NCBI GenBank assembly: GCA_947625665.1 | Contig: CANQPF010000007.1 | Location: 1 to 39,165 of the forward strand | Direction of reading: 5' to 3' | Origin: an uncultured Clostridia bacterium | GTDB taxonomy: Bacteria; Bacillota; Clostridia; TANB77; CAG-508 | DNA length: 39,165 nt | In this document: positions 7,897 to 17,279 of the stretch, piece after piece | Layout of the letters: every line of letters begins with the position of its first letter | Numbering within the stretch: the first letter of the stretch is position 1 | Notes under the pieces: generated by a model | Database searches by the model: none | Told to the model about the DNA's origin: nothing | The model's input: the letters and a program-made list of their open reading frames with translations, nothing else | Position numbers and translations under genes: made by a program

Positions 7897-8850
7897 TTAA
7901 CTTTCTATGATTTTATCAACTGTTTGTTCTCTCATTTCTTTCATCATTTTACAACTTTCACTTAATTTCTTATTTTCTTCTTCATTTAATTCTAGCTCTA
8001 CAAGTTCTCTTACTCCTTTGCCATTAATTACTGCTGGAACACCAATATAAACATCATTTTGACCGTACTCACCTTCTAAATATGTTGAAACTGTTAGTAT
8101 TGAGTTTTCACTATCTAAAACAGCTCTAACTAGTCTATTCAAAGACATTCCTATTGCATAATATGTTGCTTTCTTCTTCTCTATTATTTCGTAAGCGGCA
8201 TCTATAACATCTTGATGTATTTTTTCTAAATTTTTCATATTATGATTTCCGTCTTTCATTACATCTATTACTTTTTTACATCCAATATATGCATGATTCC
8301 ATGGTACAAATGATGAATCTCCGTGTTCTCCCATTATATAAGCATGGACATTTTTACTAGATACTTGTAAATAATCTGCTATTAGATAGCGTAACCTTGC
8401 AGTATCTAAAACTGTTCCAGAACCTATAACTTGATTTTTAGGCAAACCTGATGTTTTATATACAACATATGACATTAAATCAACAGGATTACTTGCAACT
8501 ATTATGATTCCATTAAATCCACTAGCCATAATTTGTTTTGTTATATCTTTTACTATCTTTGTATTTGTTTCAACTAATTCCAATCTACTTTGTCCTGGTT
8601 TTTGTGGTACTCCTGCAGTTATGACTACTATTTGTGCATCTTTACAATCATCATAATTCCCTGCTTTAATTCTCATTTTTTGTGGTGCATATGGCAATCC
8701 ATGAGAAAGATCCATTTCTTCACCTTTAATTTTGTTTTCATCAATATCCACTAAAACTAATTCTGCAATTCCTCCTCTATTTAACATTGAATATGCCATA
8801 CTCATTCCTACAAATCCAGCACCTACTAAAACAATTTTACCTTTTTTCAT
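7897..8850 (-). CDS. ldh: L-lactate dehydrogenase
   Basis: This 317-residue protein has the length and motifs of bacterial NAD-dependent L-lactate dehydrogenase, which reduces pyruvate to lactate in fermentation. The nucleotide-binding GxGxxG is at residues 10-15 (G10-A-G12-F-V-G15), followed by the acidic D35 that selects NAD over NADP. The substrate loop reads GVPQKPGQSR, with Q83 in the position that distinguishes lactate from malate dehydrogenases and R89 as the catalytic arginine. D149 and R152 are in GTVLDTARLR, and the catalytic histidine H176 is in MGEHGDSS. GGAGTGA precedes the ATG. It appears to be a single-gene unit between the convergent tetR gene and the asnS operon terminator. 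Confidence 0.95.
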   Translation of the reverse strand: MKKGKIVLVGAGFVGMSMAYSMLNRGGIAELVLVDIDENKIKGEEMDLSHGLPYAPQKMRIKAGNYDDCKDAQIVVITAGVPQKPGQSRLELVETNTKIVKDITKQIMASGFNGIIIVASNPVDLMSYVVYKTSGLPKNQVIGSGTVLDTARLRYLIADYLQVSSKNVHAYIMGEHGDSSFVPWNHAYIGCKKVIDVMKDGNHNMKNLEKIHQDVIDAAYEIIEKKKATYYAIGMSLNRLVRAVLDSENSILTVSTYLEGEYGQNDVYIGVPAVINGKGVRELVELELNEEENKKLSESCKMMKEMREQTVDKIIES

Positions 8851-8909
8851 ATAAAATCACTCCTTTATCTTATCATTAACTTTTTACAAATTAATATGTA
8901 TCTTACTTA

Positions 8910-8963
8910 AAAAACGAAATTAAGATTTTCTTTGCAATTTCATTGCTTAGAAAATCTTAATTT
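8910..8963 (-). terminator. Strong nested terminator of the PBP1A-to-asnS operon
   Basis: AAATTAAGATTTTCT (8917-8931) pairs perfectly with AGAAAATCTTAATTT (8949-8963). Inside the loop a second stem, GCAAT (8934-8938) with ATTGC (8942-8946), stacks across a symmetric TT/TT internal loop. On the minus strand the hairpin is followed by CGTTTTTT, and it begins 28 bases after the asnS stop. Confidence 0.85.
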
Positions 8964-8990
8964 TGCATATTTAGCTATCAATATAAACTC

Positions 8991-10382
8991 TTAGAATTCG
9001 CAATTCTTTGGTGTTCTTGGGAATGGAATTACGTCACGTATATTTTGCATACCAGTTAAATACATCATCATTCTTTCAAATCCTAATCCAAATCCAGAAT
9101 GCTTACTACTTCCAAAGCGACGCAAATCTAAATACCACCAATAATCTTCTTCTCTTAATCCTAATTCTTTTATTCTATTTTTTAATTTTTCTATATCATC
9201 TTCCCTTTGGCTTCCTCCAATTAATTCTCCTATGCCAGGAACTAGAAGGTCTGTAGCTGCAACTGTTTTGCCATCATCGTTTTGTTTCATATAAAATGCT
9301 TTTATATCTTTCGGATAATCTGTAACAAAAACAGGTTTTCCAAAAACTTTTTCACTTAAATAACGTTCATGCTCTGTTTGAATATCTATTCCCCATGATA
9401 CTTTAAATTCAAATTTATCATTATTTTTTTCAAGCACTTTAATTGCATCAGTATAACTTATCCTTGCAAAATCAGATTTAACAACATGATTTAATCTTTC
9501 TATTAAGCCTTTACTTATAAACTTATCGAAGAATTCCATTTCTTCTGGTGCATTTTTCAAAACATAAGAAATAATATATTTTATCATATCTTCTGCTAAA
9601 TCCATATCATCTTCCAAATCAGCAAAACATATTTCCGGCTCTATCATCCAAAATTCTGCTGCATGTTTTACAGTATTAGAATTTTCTGCTCTAAAAGTTG
9701 GTCCAAAAGTATAAACATTACGAAAAGCAAATGCATAATTTTCTACATCTAATTGACCACTAACAGTAAGATGTGAATTCTTTCCAAAAAAATCTTGTGA
9801 GTAATCAACAGTTCCATCATCTAACATTGGTACATTTTGCATATCTAATGTTGAAACATTAAACATTTCTCCTGCTCCTTCACAGTCACTAGATGTTATT
9901 ATTGGTGTATGAACATAAACAAAGCCTCTTTCTTGAAAAAATTTATGAATAGCATAAGATAAAACACTACGCACACGGAATACTGCATTAAAAGTATTTG
10001 CTCTTGGACGTAAATATGATATAGTTCTTAAATATTCAAATGAATGTCTTTTCTTTTGAAGCGGATAGTCGCTGTCTGCTATATCAAAAATTTCAACATT
10101 ACTTGCTTTTATTTCAAATGGTTGTTTTGCATTCTCTGTCTTTACAACATTACCTGTTACAATAATAGATGAACTAATGCTTAATTTACATATTTCAGCA
10201 AAATTGTCTAAAGTATCGTCAAATACAATTTGTACATTTTTAAAAAATGTTCCATCATTTAATTCAATAAATCCAAAAGTCTTTGAATCTCTTACTGTTC
10301 TCACCCATCCTGAAACTTGAACTTCTTTTCCTTCATATTCTTCTAAATTTTTATATAAATTCCTTACTAAAGTATCTTTCAT
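8991..10382 (-). CDS. asnS: Asparagine--tRNA ligase
   Basis: This 463-residue class IIb aminoacyl-tRNA synthetase charges tRNA-Asn with asparagine. An N-terminal OB-fold anticodon-binding domain (about 1-105, starting [20 protein letters not shown]) is followed by the class II catalytic core: motif 1 region [20 protein letters not shown], motif 2 [25 protein letters not shown] loop and motif 3 [15 protein letters not shown] near the C-terminus. The length and the AEFWMIEPE sequence favour AsnRS over AspRS. AGGAGA precedes the ATG. It is the last gene of a probable four-gene unit (PBP1A, metallo-hydrolase, thioesterase, asnS) with gaps of about 20 bases and a strong terminator after it. Confidence 0.96.
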   Translation of the reverse strand: MKDTLVRNLYKNLEEYEGKEVQVSGWVRTVRDSKTFGFIELNDGTFFKNVQIVFDDTLDNFAEICKLSISSSIIVTGNVVKTENAKQPFEIKASNVEIFDIADSDYPLQKKRHSFEYLRTISYLRPRANTFNAVFRVRSVLSYAIHKFFQERGFVYVHTPIITSSDCEGAGEMFNVSTLDMQNVPMLDDGTVDYSQDFFGKNSHLTVSGQLDVENYAFAFRNVYTFGPTFRAENSNTVKHAAEFWMIEPEICFADLEDDMDLAEDMIKYIISYVLKNAPEEMEFFDKFISKGLIERLNHVVKSDFARISYTDAIKVLEKNNDKFEFKVSWGIDIQTEHERYLSEKVFGKPVFVTDYPKDIKAFYMKQNDDGKTVAATDLLVPGIGELIGGSQREDDIEKLKNRIKELGLREEDYWWYLDLRRFGSSKHSGFGLGFERMMMYLTGMQNIRDVIPFPRTPKNCEF

Positions 10383-10405
10383 AGTATTCTCCTTTCTTTA
10401 CCAAA

Positions 10406-11155
10406 TTATTCTATTGCACATAAAGGGTTATATTTTAAACATGCTCTTACTACTTCTCGTTCTCCTTCTTTTATTAAAAATTTTATTACCTTATCTTCTT
10501 CTTTCTTATAAATTTTTAATTGTTGACCTTCTTTACTTTCACTTATATAATGTATTTCAAAATCTGTCACTTTATTTTCATCAAAGAATTTTACCGGTAA
10601 CGTATTTAAAACATATTTAACATACATTACATTATTTGTATGTCTACTAAAATCTATATCTGAAAATCGAACTTTTTGTTTATATGAATAATCTTCTTCA
10701 TAAAATTCATCTTTTAATCTTAAATACGGTTTTTTTAAGACATTTTCTCTTATTTCCATATTTTCTGGATAAGCTACTGTATTTATTTTTTTAATTTTTC
10801 TCGTTTCAAGGTCAATTACACATATTTCTTGTTTTGCTACAAATAAAAACTCTTCTTTTTTATTTCTTAATACTGTTTCTTGTTCTACCCTTATAGGTTT
10901 TACTTTAGTCGTAAAACATTCTGCCTCTACCAATTCGTTCCATTTTGGAAATTTATTAAAATGTATTTTAGTTTTAGTCACTACCCATATTGCTTTATAT
11001 TTATCTTTTAATAAAATATTATCATTGTTAAAACCTTTAAAATATTGTGTCATCATATTTTGTACAAGAGTAATTGCTCCTTCTACTCCTAAATTTACAT
11101 TTTGATCAGATTCCGTGTAGTTTATTCTATGTTTTTTTCTATATTCATGTATCAT
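10406..11155 (-). CDS. Acyl-ACP thioesterase (FatA/FatB-like)
   Basis: This 249-residue protein has two hot-dog domains as in bacterial members of the plant-type acyl-ACP thioesterase family. The first half carries the YTESDQNVNLGVEGAITL start. The second half contains VRFSDIDFSRHTNNVMYVKY, which holds the conserved Asp, Asn and His/Asn positions of the active-site helix. The enzyme hydrolyses acyl-ACP to free fatty acid and sets chain length for membrane lipids. The start ATG follows AAGGATAGAGA. The gap to the upstream metallo-hydrolase is 19 bases and to asnS downstream 23 bases, so it sits inside one transcription unit. The preferred chain length cannot be read from the sequence. Confidence 0.88.
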   Translation of the reverse strand: MIHEYRKKHRINYTESDQNVNLGVEGAITLVQNMMTQYFKGFNNDNILLKDKYKAIWVVTKTKIHFNKFPKWNELVEAECFTTKVKPIRVEQETVLRNKKEEFLFVAKQEICVIDLETRKIKKINTVAYPENMEIRENVLKKPYLRLKDEFYEEDYSYKQKVRFSDIDFSRHTNNVMYVKYVLNTLPVKFFDENKVTDFEIHYISESKEGQQLKIYKKEEDKVIKFLIKEGEREVVRACLKYNPLCAIE

Positions 11156-11174
11156 TTGTCTCTATCCTTTCGTT

Positions 11175-11807
11175 TTATTTCATTAATATTTCCCCTTCTA
11201 TTCCTGAATTTAAAGAATTAACAAATTTATTTGCATCTTCTTTTGTACCAACAATACTTCCATAATGAATTGGTACTGCATATTTAGGATTAATTATATT
11301 AACTAAATCTGCTGCTTCACTTGCTGTCATTGTGTAAGTACCTCCAACAGGTACAAATGCCACATCACATTTTACCTTTTTATTATCTTCATTCATATCT
11401 GTATCTCCAGAAACATAATAACGAACACCATCTATATTAATTATATATCCTACCCAATTATTTGTTTTTGGATGGAATTGCTTATTTACATTATATGCTG
11501 GTACAGTTTCAAAACTAATTTCCTTTGCTGAATAATTTTGGTTTGGAATTACAGAAACTATATTTTCTTCTGCAAATCCATCATTTTTTGCTTTAGAATA
11601 CAGGTCTTCTGGCACAACTATTATAGTATCTGCTTTTTTGACCTTTTCTATATCTGCTTCAGAATAATGGTCAAAATGGCTATGTGTTATAAATATTATA
11701 TCTGCATCATTGTAATTTTGATTTATATTATAAGGATCTATATATATAACCTTTCCTTTTGACATTTTAATACTACTATGGCATAAAACCTCAATATTTT
11801 CTAACAT
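11175..11807 (-). CDS. Metallo-beta-lactamase-fold hydrolase (UlaG/YtkL-like)
   Basis: At 210 residues this is a compact MBL-fold enzyme. The zinc-binding motif HxHxDH is THSHFDHYSE (H42, H44, D46, H47). D135 in YVSGDTD and H181 in VPIHYGS supply the remaining ligands, so both metal sites look complete. The organisation matches the COG2220-type group annotated as L-ascorbate-6-phosphate lactonase-like or general metal-dependent hydrolases. No signal peptide is seen, so it should be cytosolic. AAAGGAGAG lies upstream. It is 20 bases downstream of a PBP1A gene and 19 bases upstream of the thioesterase gene. The substrate is unknown. Confidence 0.85.
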   Translation of the reverse strand: MLENIEVLCHSSIKMSKGKVIYIDPYNINQNYNDADIIFITHSHFDHYSEADIEKVKKADTIIVVPEDLYSKAKNDGFAEENIVSVIPNQNYSAKEISFETVPAYNVNKQFHPKTNNWVGYIINIDGVRYYVSGDTDMNEDNKKVKCDVAFVPVGGTYTMTASEAADLVNIINPKYAVPIHYGSIVGTKEDANKFVNSLNSGIEGEILMK

Positions 11808-11827
11808 AATAATCTCTCCTTTATATA

Positions 11828-14377
11828 TTAATTTTCATCATCTGATGATGTTGTAGTATTTGAATTTTCTCCAGAGGATGTTCCTTCTGATGGCTTGCTA
11901 CCACTTGAGCCACTACTTCCTCCTGATGAAGTTCCTGAAGAAGCGGTATTTCCAGAGGTAGAAGTATTGGTTTGATTTGTTCTCCCTGAACTTTCTGGTT
12001 TGCTTGGCGAAGGTTTACTAGGTGTAGGTGTTTTAGTTGTTGTTGAATTTGTAGTCGTATTTTTAGTTGTAGTTGTATTAGCATTAGAATTTTCTTCAGA
12101 AACGATATTATTTGGAGTTTCTTCTACTGGAGCTGAATCTCTTTGTGGTTCTTCTCCATCTATATCTTTATTAATTTGAGGAATAGTTCCTCCTGTATCT
12201 TTATTATCATCAAAGTCTTTATTTAATCTATTTCCAGAATGTTCGTTACATAGACCAGGTTTAGTAAACCACAAAAAATTTTCTTCATATACATGTGTAC
12301 AACCTGTTCTTGCAATTTTTCCTGTATCTGCACAAACTGTGACAGTATCTATCATAAATGGTTTTTCGAATTTAGCACTTTGTAATCCTGAATGTATTCT
12401 TGCCATAACATTCGCCCAAATTAATCCTGCTGGATTTCTTTTATTAAATTCCACTGTTTCGTTTTCATCATATCCAAACCAGGTTGCTGCTGTATAATAT
12501 GGAGTAAATCCACATAACCATCTATCATAGTTTTCATCAGTAGTTCCTGTTTTTGCTGCTACGTCAACTCCTGATATCTTACAATATGTAGCCGTTCCAT
12601 TTGTTCCTTCAACTGGTTGTTTTAATAAGTCTTTTATAATATAAGCAACATTCTTAGAAATTACATATCTTCTTTTTTGTTTTGACTTCATTGCAAGTTT
12701 ACCGTTATTTCTTTCTATTTTAGTATAAAATGTTGGCTCAATATATATTCCGTCATTTGCAATCATACTATATGCTCCAGCCATTTCTAAAGGGCTAATT
12801 CCTTTGTCCAATCCACCTAATGAAAGTGGTAAACCTTCATCACCTTTAGTTAAAGATGTTATTCCCATCCTTTTTAAATATCTAATCGAAGTTTTTGGAC
12901 CTATTTCTTCCATCATTTCTACAAAAGGTACATTCTGTGAAGATTCTACTGCTCTTCTGACAGTTATATTACCTAAAGGCTTGCTATAATCAACTGGATG
13001 GTATCCATTTTCAAAGTCTTGTTCTGTATCATCATATATTGTTGAAGCGGTAAATTTCCTTTTATTAAGTCCTGGTGCAAGAATTATCAAAGGCTTTGAA
13101 GAAGAACCAGTTTGTCTCATACCTTGAGTTGCTCTATTAAACGGTCTTGATTCTGTCTTTTTTCCAAGTCCTCCTGCACATGCTAATACTGTACCTTTTT
13201 TATGGTCCATTATAACCATTGCCGCTTGAGATGGATCTCCTCCTTTTTTTGAAGCTATTCGATATTTACTTTTTTCAAATTCTGTTTCAGTTTCCTTTTG
13301 AATTTTAGTATCTTGTGCACTATAAATAGTCAATCCTGCCATATTAATATAATTTTCTGCAAAAGTCTTAGATATTTTGTATTTATTAGCGACATCTTCG
13401 ACAACTTCACTAATTAAAGCATCTGTATGATAAGAATACACAGGTTTTTCTGTTTCTACATTTCCTTTTTGAAAATTTAGGCCCGAATCTACTTGACTTA
13501 CTGCTTTATTATAGCTTTCTTCATCTATATATTTTAATTCCTTCATTTTTCCAAGAACAGTTTTTGTCCTTTTTGATATTTTTTCTGTATTATCTTTTTC
13601 TCCAAATGGACTATATGAATTTGGTGAATTATTGATTCCGGCTAAAAAGGCACATTCCGCCAAACTCAATTGGCTTACAGGCTTATTAAAATAGTATTCT
13701 GCTCCCATCTCTACTCCATATAAATTAGGTCCAACATAAATTACATTTAAATATCCTTCTAATATTTCTTCTTTTGTCGTTGCTGTTTCTAATTCCCACG
13801 CTTTAGCCCATTCTTTAACTTTTCTAGTTATACTATCTGTTGAGTCTCCTGTAAGATTTTTTACAAGCTGTTGTGTAATTGTACTTCCTCCATATGATGA
13901 AGATCCAAAATGAAATATATATGACACTATTGCGGCACCTGTACGTTTTAAATCTACACCATGATGTTTATAAAATCTCTCATCTTCAATTGCTACATAC
14001 GCTTTTGGTAAACTTTCTGGCATTTCTTTTAGTTTGATTGCTTTTTTATTTTTCTCTTTTCCTAAGGTTGCAATAGTATTTCCAGAAGAATCTTGAACTA
14101 CAGAATTTTTATTAACTAACATGTCTGTTGCAAGTACAGTCCATGTATGAGCTTTTATACCTGCAAAAATTCCTAACACAAAAATTATAGCCACTAAACA
14201 TAACAAAATTTTTTTCTTTGAAAATTTAAACTCAATCTTTTTATCTTTTTTTCTGCGACTTTTTCTTTTCGAATTATCATCTTCAGTTCCTTCTCTTGTT
14301 TGTTTTATGGCTTTATTATTTCTTCTTAAATTTCTTGTTTGTCTATCGACGTTATCGTTATCACTTATATAACTCAT
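11828..14377 (-). CDS. Class A penicillin-binding protein (PBP1A), intact copy
   Basis: This 849-residue bifunctional peptidoglycan synthase has a basic cytoplasmic tail (1-55), one TM anchor (56-75), a GT51 transglycosylase domain with EDERFY (131-136) and GGSTITQQ (163-170), and a transpeptidase domain with S425-SS-K428 (SxxK), S480-Q-N482 (SxN) and K609-T-G-T612 (KTG). After about residue 730 comes a long Ser/Thr/Asn/Gly-rich tail, probably a flexible wall-spanning segment. It polymerises lipid II and cross-links stem peptides outside the membrane. It is first in a probable operon with a metallo-hydrolase, a thioesterase and asnS. Its segment RNPAGLIW is a key comparator for the frameshifted paralogue at 24337-26938. 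Confidence 0.95.
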   Translation of the reverse strand: MSYISDNDNVDRQTRNLRRNNKAIKQTREGTEDDNSKRKSRRKKDKKIEFKFSKKKILLCLVAIIFVLGIFAGIKAHTWTVLATDMLVNKNSVVQDSSGNTIATLGKEKNKKAIKLKEMPESLPKAYVAIEDERFYKHHGVDLKRTGAAIVSYIFHFGSSSYGGSTITQQLVKNLTGDSTDSITRKVKEWAKAWELETATTKEEILEGYLNVIYVGPNLYGVEMGAEYYFNKPVSQLSLAECAFLAGINNSPNSYSPFGEKDNTEKISKRTKTVLGKMKELKYIDEESYNKAVSQVDSGLNFQKGNVETEKPVYSYHTDALISEVVEDVANKYKISKTFAENYINMAGLTIYSAQDTKIQKETETEFEKSKYRIASKKGGDPSQAAMVIMDHKKGTVLACAGGLGKKTESRPFNRATQGMRQTGSSSKPLIILAPGLNKRKFTASTIYDDTEQDFENGYHPVDYSKPLGNITVRRAVESSQNVPFVEMMEEIGPKTSIRYLKRMGITSLTKGDEGLPLSLGGLDKGISPLEMAGAYSMIANDGIYIEPTFYTKIERNNGKLAMKSKQKRRYVISKNVAYIIKDLLKQPVEGTNGTATYCKISGVDVAAKTGTTDENYDRWLCGFTPYYTAATWFGYDENETVEFNKRNPAGLIWANVMARIHSGLQSAKFEKPFMIDTVTVCADTGKIARTGCTHVYEENFLWFTKPGLCNEHSGNRLNKDFDDNKDTGGTIPQINKDIDGEEPQRDSAPVEETPNNIVSEENSNANTTTTKNTTTNSTTTKTPTPSKPSPSKPESSGRTNQTNTSTSGNTASSGTSSGGSSGSSGSKPSEGTSSGENSNTTTSSDDEN

Positions 14378-14405
14378 ATTACCTCTTCTCTCTTTTTGTA
14401 TTGAT

Positions 14406-14411
14406 AGTATA
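14406..14411 (-). promoter_or_regulatory. Extended minus-ten box upstream of PBP1A
   Basis: On the minus strand TGATATACT forms a TGn-extended minus-ten box, 29 bases upstream of the PBP1A start. No good minus-35 is seen. The same string GTGATATACTATC occurs upstream of the flavin reductase gene near 1493-1506. Confidence 0.4.
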
Positions 14412-14456
14412 TCACACTTTTACAGAAAAAAAAATATGATAAAGTTAAAAAAATAA

Positions 14457-14485
14457 TTGATATTAATTAAATAATAATATATAAT
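14457..14485 (+). promoter_or_regulatory. Sigma-A type promoter for the coiled-coil / xer genes
   Basis: TTGATA (14457-14462) and TATAAT (14480-14485) are separated by 17 bases. The ATG at 14521 follows 35 bases later with AGGAG in between. Confidence 0.75.
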
Positions 14486-14520
14486 ATAATAGATTACAAA
14501 AGATTTTAGGAGTGTATTAG

Positions 14521-15519
14521 ATGTTTATATATAATTTTAAAGAAAATAAATTACCCAACATAGCTGATTTAAAAGCAAATATTGAAACAGAAGCATTTGT
14601 TCTTGAAAATCAAATAAAAACTACTGCAGAAAAACAAGAATCAATATACAAAAGTTTTATAGATTTGTCTATCCGCACATATTTGAACTTTGAAAATGCT
14701 TCAATCTTAAAAGATTTTAATAATGCATTTTCATCAGTAAGTGAATTAAGCGGTAAATTAAAAGCACAAAAATTAAGATTAGAAACAATAAAAAGTTTTA
14801 TAAATAGTACAGAATTTGATAATGAAAATTTCAATCAAGATGAATTTCTAAAAAATTTCCAAGATTTACTTGAGGATTATTACGGATATAAAAATCAAAC
14901 TCAAATAGAAATTGTTCAAAAAAATAAAAAGATAAATAAATTACTAAAAGCACTTGAAAAATGTAACTCTATTACTTCAAAATCTGAAAATAAAAATCAA
15001 AATCAAAAACAAAAATATAAAAATAAAGCTCAAAAAGAGCAAACAAAAAAAGAACAATCTAAACAACCAAATCCAATTTTTAAACCAATTACACAAGAAA
15101 CTAATTCAAATAGATTGCTAGATAATAGGTCTCTAATAATTTCTGAAAAAGACAAAAAAGTATATCTTCCTTATTTAGTAAGTGATTTACAAGAAGATAT
15201 TCAAAAAACTGATTATGATTCATTTGAAGAATTAATAGAAAATAACTATATTATTCCTCTTAAAAGATTCAGAAATCCGTCAGTTTCTAGGTTTAAAGAA
15301 GGATTTAGATTGATGCGTGAAAAAGAGTATGAATCTTTTGGTGCTTCTTTCTCTTTAGGTATGAAATTAATGCATAATTATAAATTACACCCCGCAGTTA
15401 TTACAGCTTGTAGAAATGTTGATGAATTAAAGTGTTTTTTAGATTGCCTAGATGAAGATATAGTTGATTCTTTTGATATATTTGACATTCAGTACGATAT
15501 ACCACCGATTAAAAAATGA
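14521..15519 (+). CDS. Unknown coiled-coil protein upstream of a Xer recombinase
   Basis: I do not recognise this 332-residue protein. Residues about 12-145 are predicted long helices rich in Glu, Lys, Asn and Gln and could form a coiled coil (KANIETEAFVLENQIKTTAE). Residues about 148-190 are a Lys/Gln/Asn-rich low-complexity linker. The C-terminal 140 residues look globular and include RFRNPSVSRFKEGFRLMREK and a Cys-containing acidic end (ELKCFLDCLDEDIVD). There is no TM helix or signal peptide. AGGAG precedes the ATG and a consensus-like promoter lies upstream. The recombinase gene starts 13 bases after its stop, so the two are probably cotranscribed, and a role near chromosome handling or cell division is only a guess from that. 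Confidence 0.8.
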   Translation: MFIYNFKENKLPNIADLKANIETEAFVLENQIKTTAEKQESIYKSFIDLSIRTYLNFENASILKDFNNAFSSVSELSGKLKAQKLRLETIKSFINSTEFDNENFNQDEFLKNFQDLLEDYYGYKNQTQIEIVQKNKKINKLLKALEKCNSITSKSENKNQNQKQKYKNKAQKEQTKKEQSKQPNPIFKPITQETNSNRLLDNRSLIISEKDKKVYLPYLVSDLQEDIQKTDYDSFEELIENNYIIPLKRFRNPSVSRFKEGFRLMREKEYESFGASFSLGMKLMHNYKLHPAVITACRNVDELKCFLDCLDEDIVDSFDIFDIQYDIPPIKK

Positions 15520-15532
15520 GGAGGCTTTATTA

Positions 15533-16513
15533 ATGATAAAACCAGAAGATAATCCTGATTTTGTAAATTCTTTTTTGAATTATACAACAACAATTTTAAA
15601 TAAATCTCCAAATACTATTAAAGAATATAATTATGATATAAATATGTTTTTACGCTTTTTGAAAATGCATTTTCATCTTACTGATGAAGAAGATTTTTCA
15701 AAAATAGAAGTTAAAGATTTTTCAATAGATACATTAAAAAAGGTTAAACTAGATGATATCCACGCTTTTTTAGCCTACCTTACAACATATTATCATAGCA
15801 AAGCCTCAACTAGAGCTCGAAAAGTCTCTTCTATCCGCGTATTTTTTAAATATTTGACGCAAAAAGCTGAACTTTTAGATATTAACCCTGCACAAAATTT
15901 AGAAACACCAAAACTCGACAAACGTTTACCTAAATATCTTTCACTTGAAGATAGCAAAAAGCTATTAGCTATCAGCTCTAATGAAGATAATAGAAATGAA
16001 AAACGAGATTTTGCAATTATAACTTTATTTTTAAATTGCGGTATGCGTCTATCAGAACTTGTAGGTATAAATATTCCAGATATAGATTTTAGTGAATGTA
16101 AATTAACTGTTATTGGTAAAGGTAACAAAGAAAGAACAATATATTTGAATAAAGCATGTATGAATGCTGTACAAGCTTATTTAGAAGTTCGTCCTAAAGA
16201 AAATATCAAACCTGTAAAAAATTCTAAAAATGCTTTGTTTTTAAGTGAACGTTTAGAAAGAATTAGTAACCGAACAGTTCAATATATAGTTGATAGAGAA
16301 TTAAGACTTGCTGGATTAGATACAAAAAAATATTCTGTACATAAATTAAGACATACTGCTGCAACTCTTATGTATCAATATGGAAATGTAGATGTCAGAG
16401 CTCTTCAAGAACTATTAGGTCATGAAAGTATATCAACCACACAAATTTATACTCATGTAAATAATGATCAAGTTAGAGATGCAGTTGAAAGAAATCCTTT
16501 AGCAAACATGTAA
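15533..16513 (+). CDS. xerD: Tyrosine recombinase, XerC/XerD type
   Basis: The start is taken at 15533, where GAGGAGG lies 9 bases upstream, which gives 326 residues; an earlier in-frame ATG would overlap the preceding gene by 56 bases. An N-terminal SAM-like core-binding domain (about 8-115) is followed by the catalytic domain with all six active-site residues: R172 (GMRLSE), K196 (GKGNKE), H270 and R273 (HKLRHT), H297 (LLGHES) and Y306 (TQIYTH). Its length and smooth match to the XerC/D type, with no phage genes nearby, favour a chromosome dimer-resolution enzyme acting at dif rather than a phage integrase. Whether it is XerC or XerD cannot be decided here. It ends at a strong bidirectional terminator. 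Confidence 0.85.
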   Translation: MIKPEDNPDFVNSFLNYTTTILNKSPNTIKEYNYDINMFLRFLKMHFHLTDEEDFSKIEVKDFSIDTLKKVKLDDIHAFLAYLTTYYHSKASTRARKVSSIRVFFKYLTQKAELLDINPAQNLETPKLDKRLPKYLSLEDSKKLLAISSNEDNRNEKRDFAIITLFLNCGMRLSELVGINIPDIDFSECKLTVIGKGNKERTIYLNKACMNAVQAYLEVRPKENIKPVKNSKNALFLSERLERISNRTVQYIVDRELRLAGLDTKKYSVHKLRHTAATLMYQYGNVDVRALQELLGHESISTTQIYTHVNNDQVRDAVERNPLANM

Positions 16514-16517
16514 AAAT

Positions 16518-16577
16518 AAAAAAGCCCTTTTTGAAGTGAACCCCAAAAATGTTCACTAAATAAAAAAGGACTTTTTT
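16518..16577. terminator. Bidirectional terminator between xer and the Nudix gene
   Basis: AAAAAAG at 16518-16524 followed by CCCTTTTT pairs with AAAAAAGGACTTTTTT at 16562-16577 with one mismatch. Inside the loop GTGAAC (16536-16541) pairs with GTTCAC (16551-16556). There are T runs on both strands, so it can stop transcripts from both convergent genes. Confidence 0.85.
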
Positions 16578-16581
16578 ATTT

Positions 16582-17134
16582 TTAACTTTCATACATAAAA
16601 TAATGCAATAATGCAATTGTCGTACTAGCATCTAAAATTTCGTTAGTATCTAACATTCTTTTTAAATCGTTTATTTTAACTTTAAATACTTTTATATCTT
16701 CAGTGTCATCTAAATTTCTATGTGTTTTAACTAAATCTGTAGCTAAGAAAATTAATGCTCTTTCATTAGAATATCCGATTGAAGGATATTCATAACGCAT
16801 TAGCTTTATTTTATTTGCTCTATAACCGAGTTTCTTCTTCTAATTCACGAATCGCTCCATCTTCAGATTTTTCTCCAGGTTCAATCATTCCTGCTGGAAG
16901 TGATAATATTATTTTTCCAAGTGGTGTACGAGGTTCTTGTACCATAAGCACTTCATCATTTTCGTTTATTGCTAAAATTACAGCAGCATCTCCTGCTAAT
17001 ACATGTTCTCTATACACTTTTTTATTATCTCTTTCATTAAAGTATGTCAACTCTTCTACAACAATTCTTTTACCTTTATATACCTTCTTTTTATCTAATA
17101 ACTTATAATCTAATTCTTTAAAATAATTCTCCAT
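16582..17134 (-). CDS. Nudix ADP-ribose pyrophosphatase-like protein, read with a +1 shift at an in-frame CGG
   Basis: Two minus-strand frames (16820-17134 and 16582-16827) together encode one 183-residue ADP-sugar pyrophosphatase of normal length. The first frame runs to residue 102, giving an N-terminal strand region, AGDAAVILAINENDEVLMVQ and the Nudix box start GMIEPGEKSEDGAIRELEEET, then meets CGG, TTA and a TAG stop. Skipping the C of CGG gives Gly-Tyr (GGT TAT) and continues GYRANKIKLMRYEYPSIGYS, restoring the box RELEEETGY exactly and the following family-typical YPSIGYSNE. AGGAGG precedes the ATG at 17134. The second frame has no ribosome binding site of its own. Either this is translational frameshifting, a real pseudogene, or an inserted base in the sequence. 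Confidence 0.85.
16825..16828 (-). other. CGG frameshift site 1 (CGGT, read as glycine)
   Basis: The in-frame context is GAA ACT CGG TTA TAG. Reading ACT, omitting C and continuing GGT TAT restores the Nudix-box glycine. The zero-frame stop comes two codons after the CGG begins. Confidence 0.8.
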
Positions 17135-17222
17135 TAGTACTTAAACCTCCTATTGCCCATTATATCATATTTTTTCACTGTTTCAAGCTATTTTTATATT
17201 ATTTGTAATAATTTTCAATAAT

Positions 17223-17252
17223 TTGACAAAAAAATAATTATAATGATAAAAT
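17223..17252 (+). promoter_or_regulatory. Promoter of the GNAT-DUF402 gene
   Basis: TTGACA (17223-17228) and TAAAAT (17247-17252) are spaced by 18 bases, 28 bases before the ATG at 17280. Confidence 0.6.
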
Positions 17253-17279
17253 TGTTTTTCAAAGGAGGATTCAAAATAT

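Noticed and set aside
11821..12084. An open frame inside the PBP1A tail
   Set aside because: It is a shadow of the Ser/Thr/Asn-rich repeat-like tail of PBP1A in another frame and has no start signal or family match.
15464..15532. Upstream start for the Xer recombinase
   Set aside because: It overlaps the preceding gene by 56 bases and adds a sequence foreign to the family; GAGGAGG lies right before the ATG at 15533.
16582..17134. Plain pseudogene as the explanation of the broken Nudix gene
   Set aside because: The downstream part is intact and in family register after exactly one base, and three more genes break in the same way at the same codon. Random decay would not choose CGG each time. 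A systematic sequencing error stays possible and is stated in the finding.
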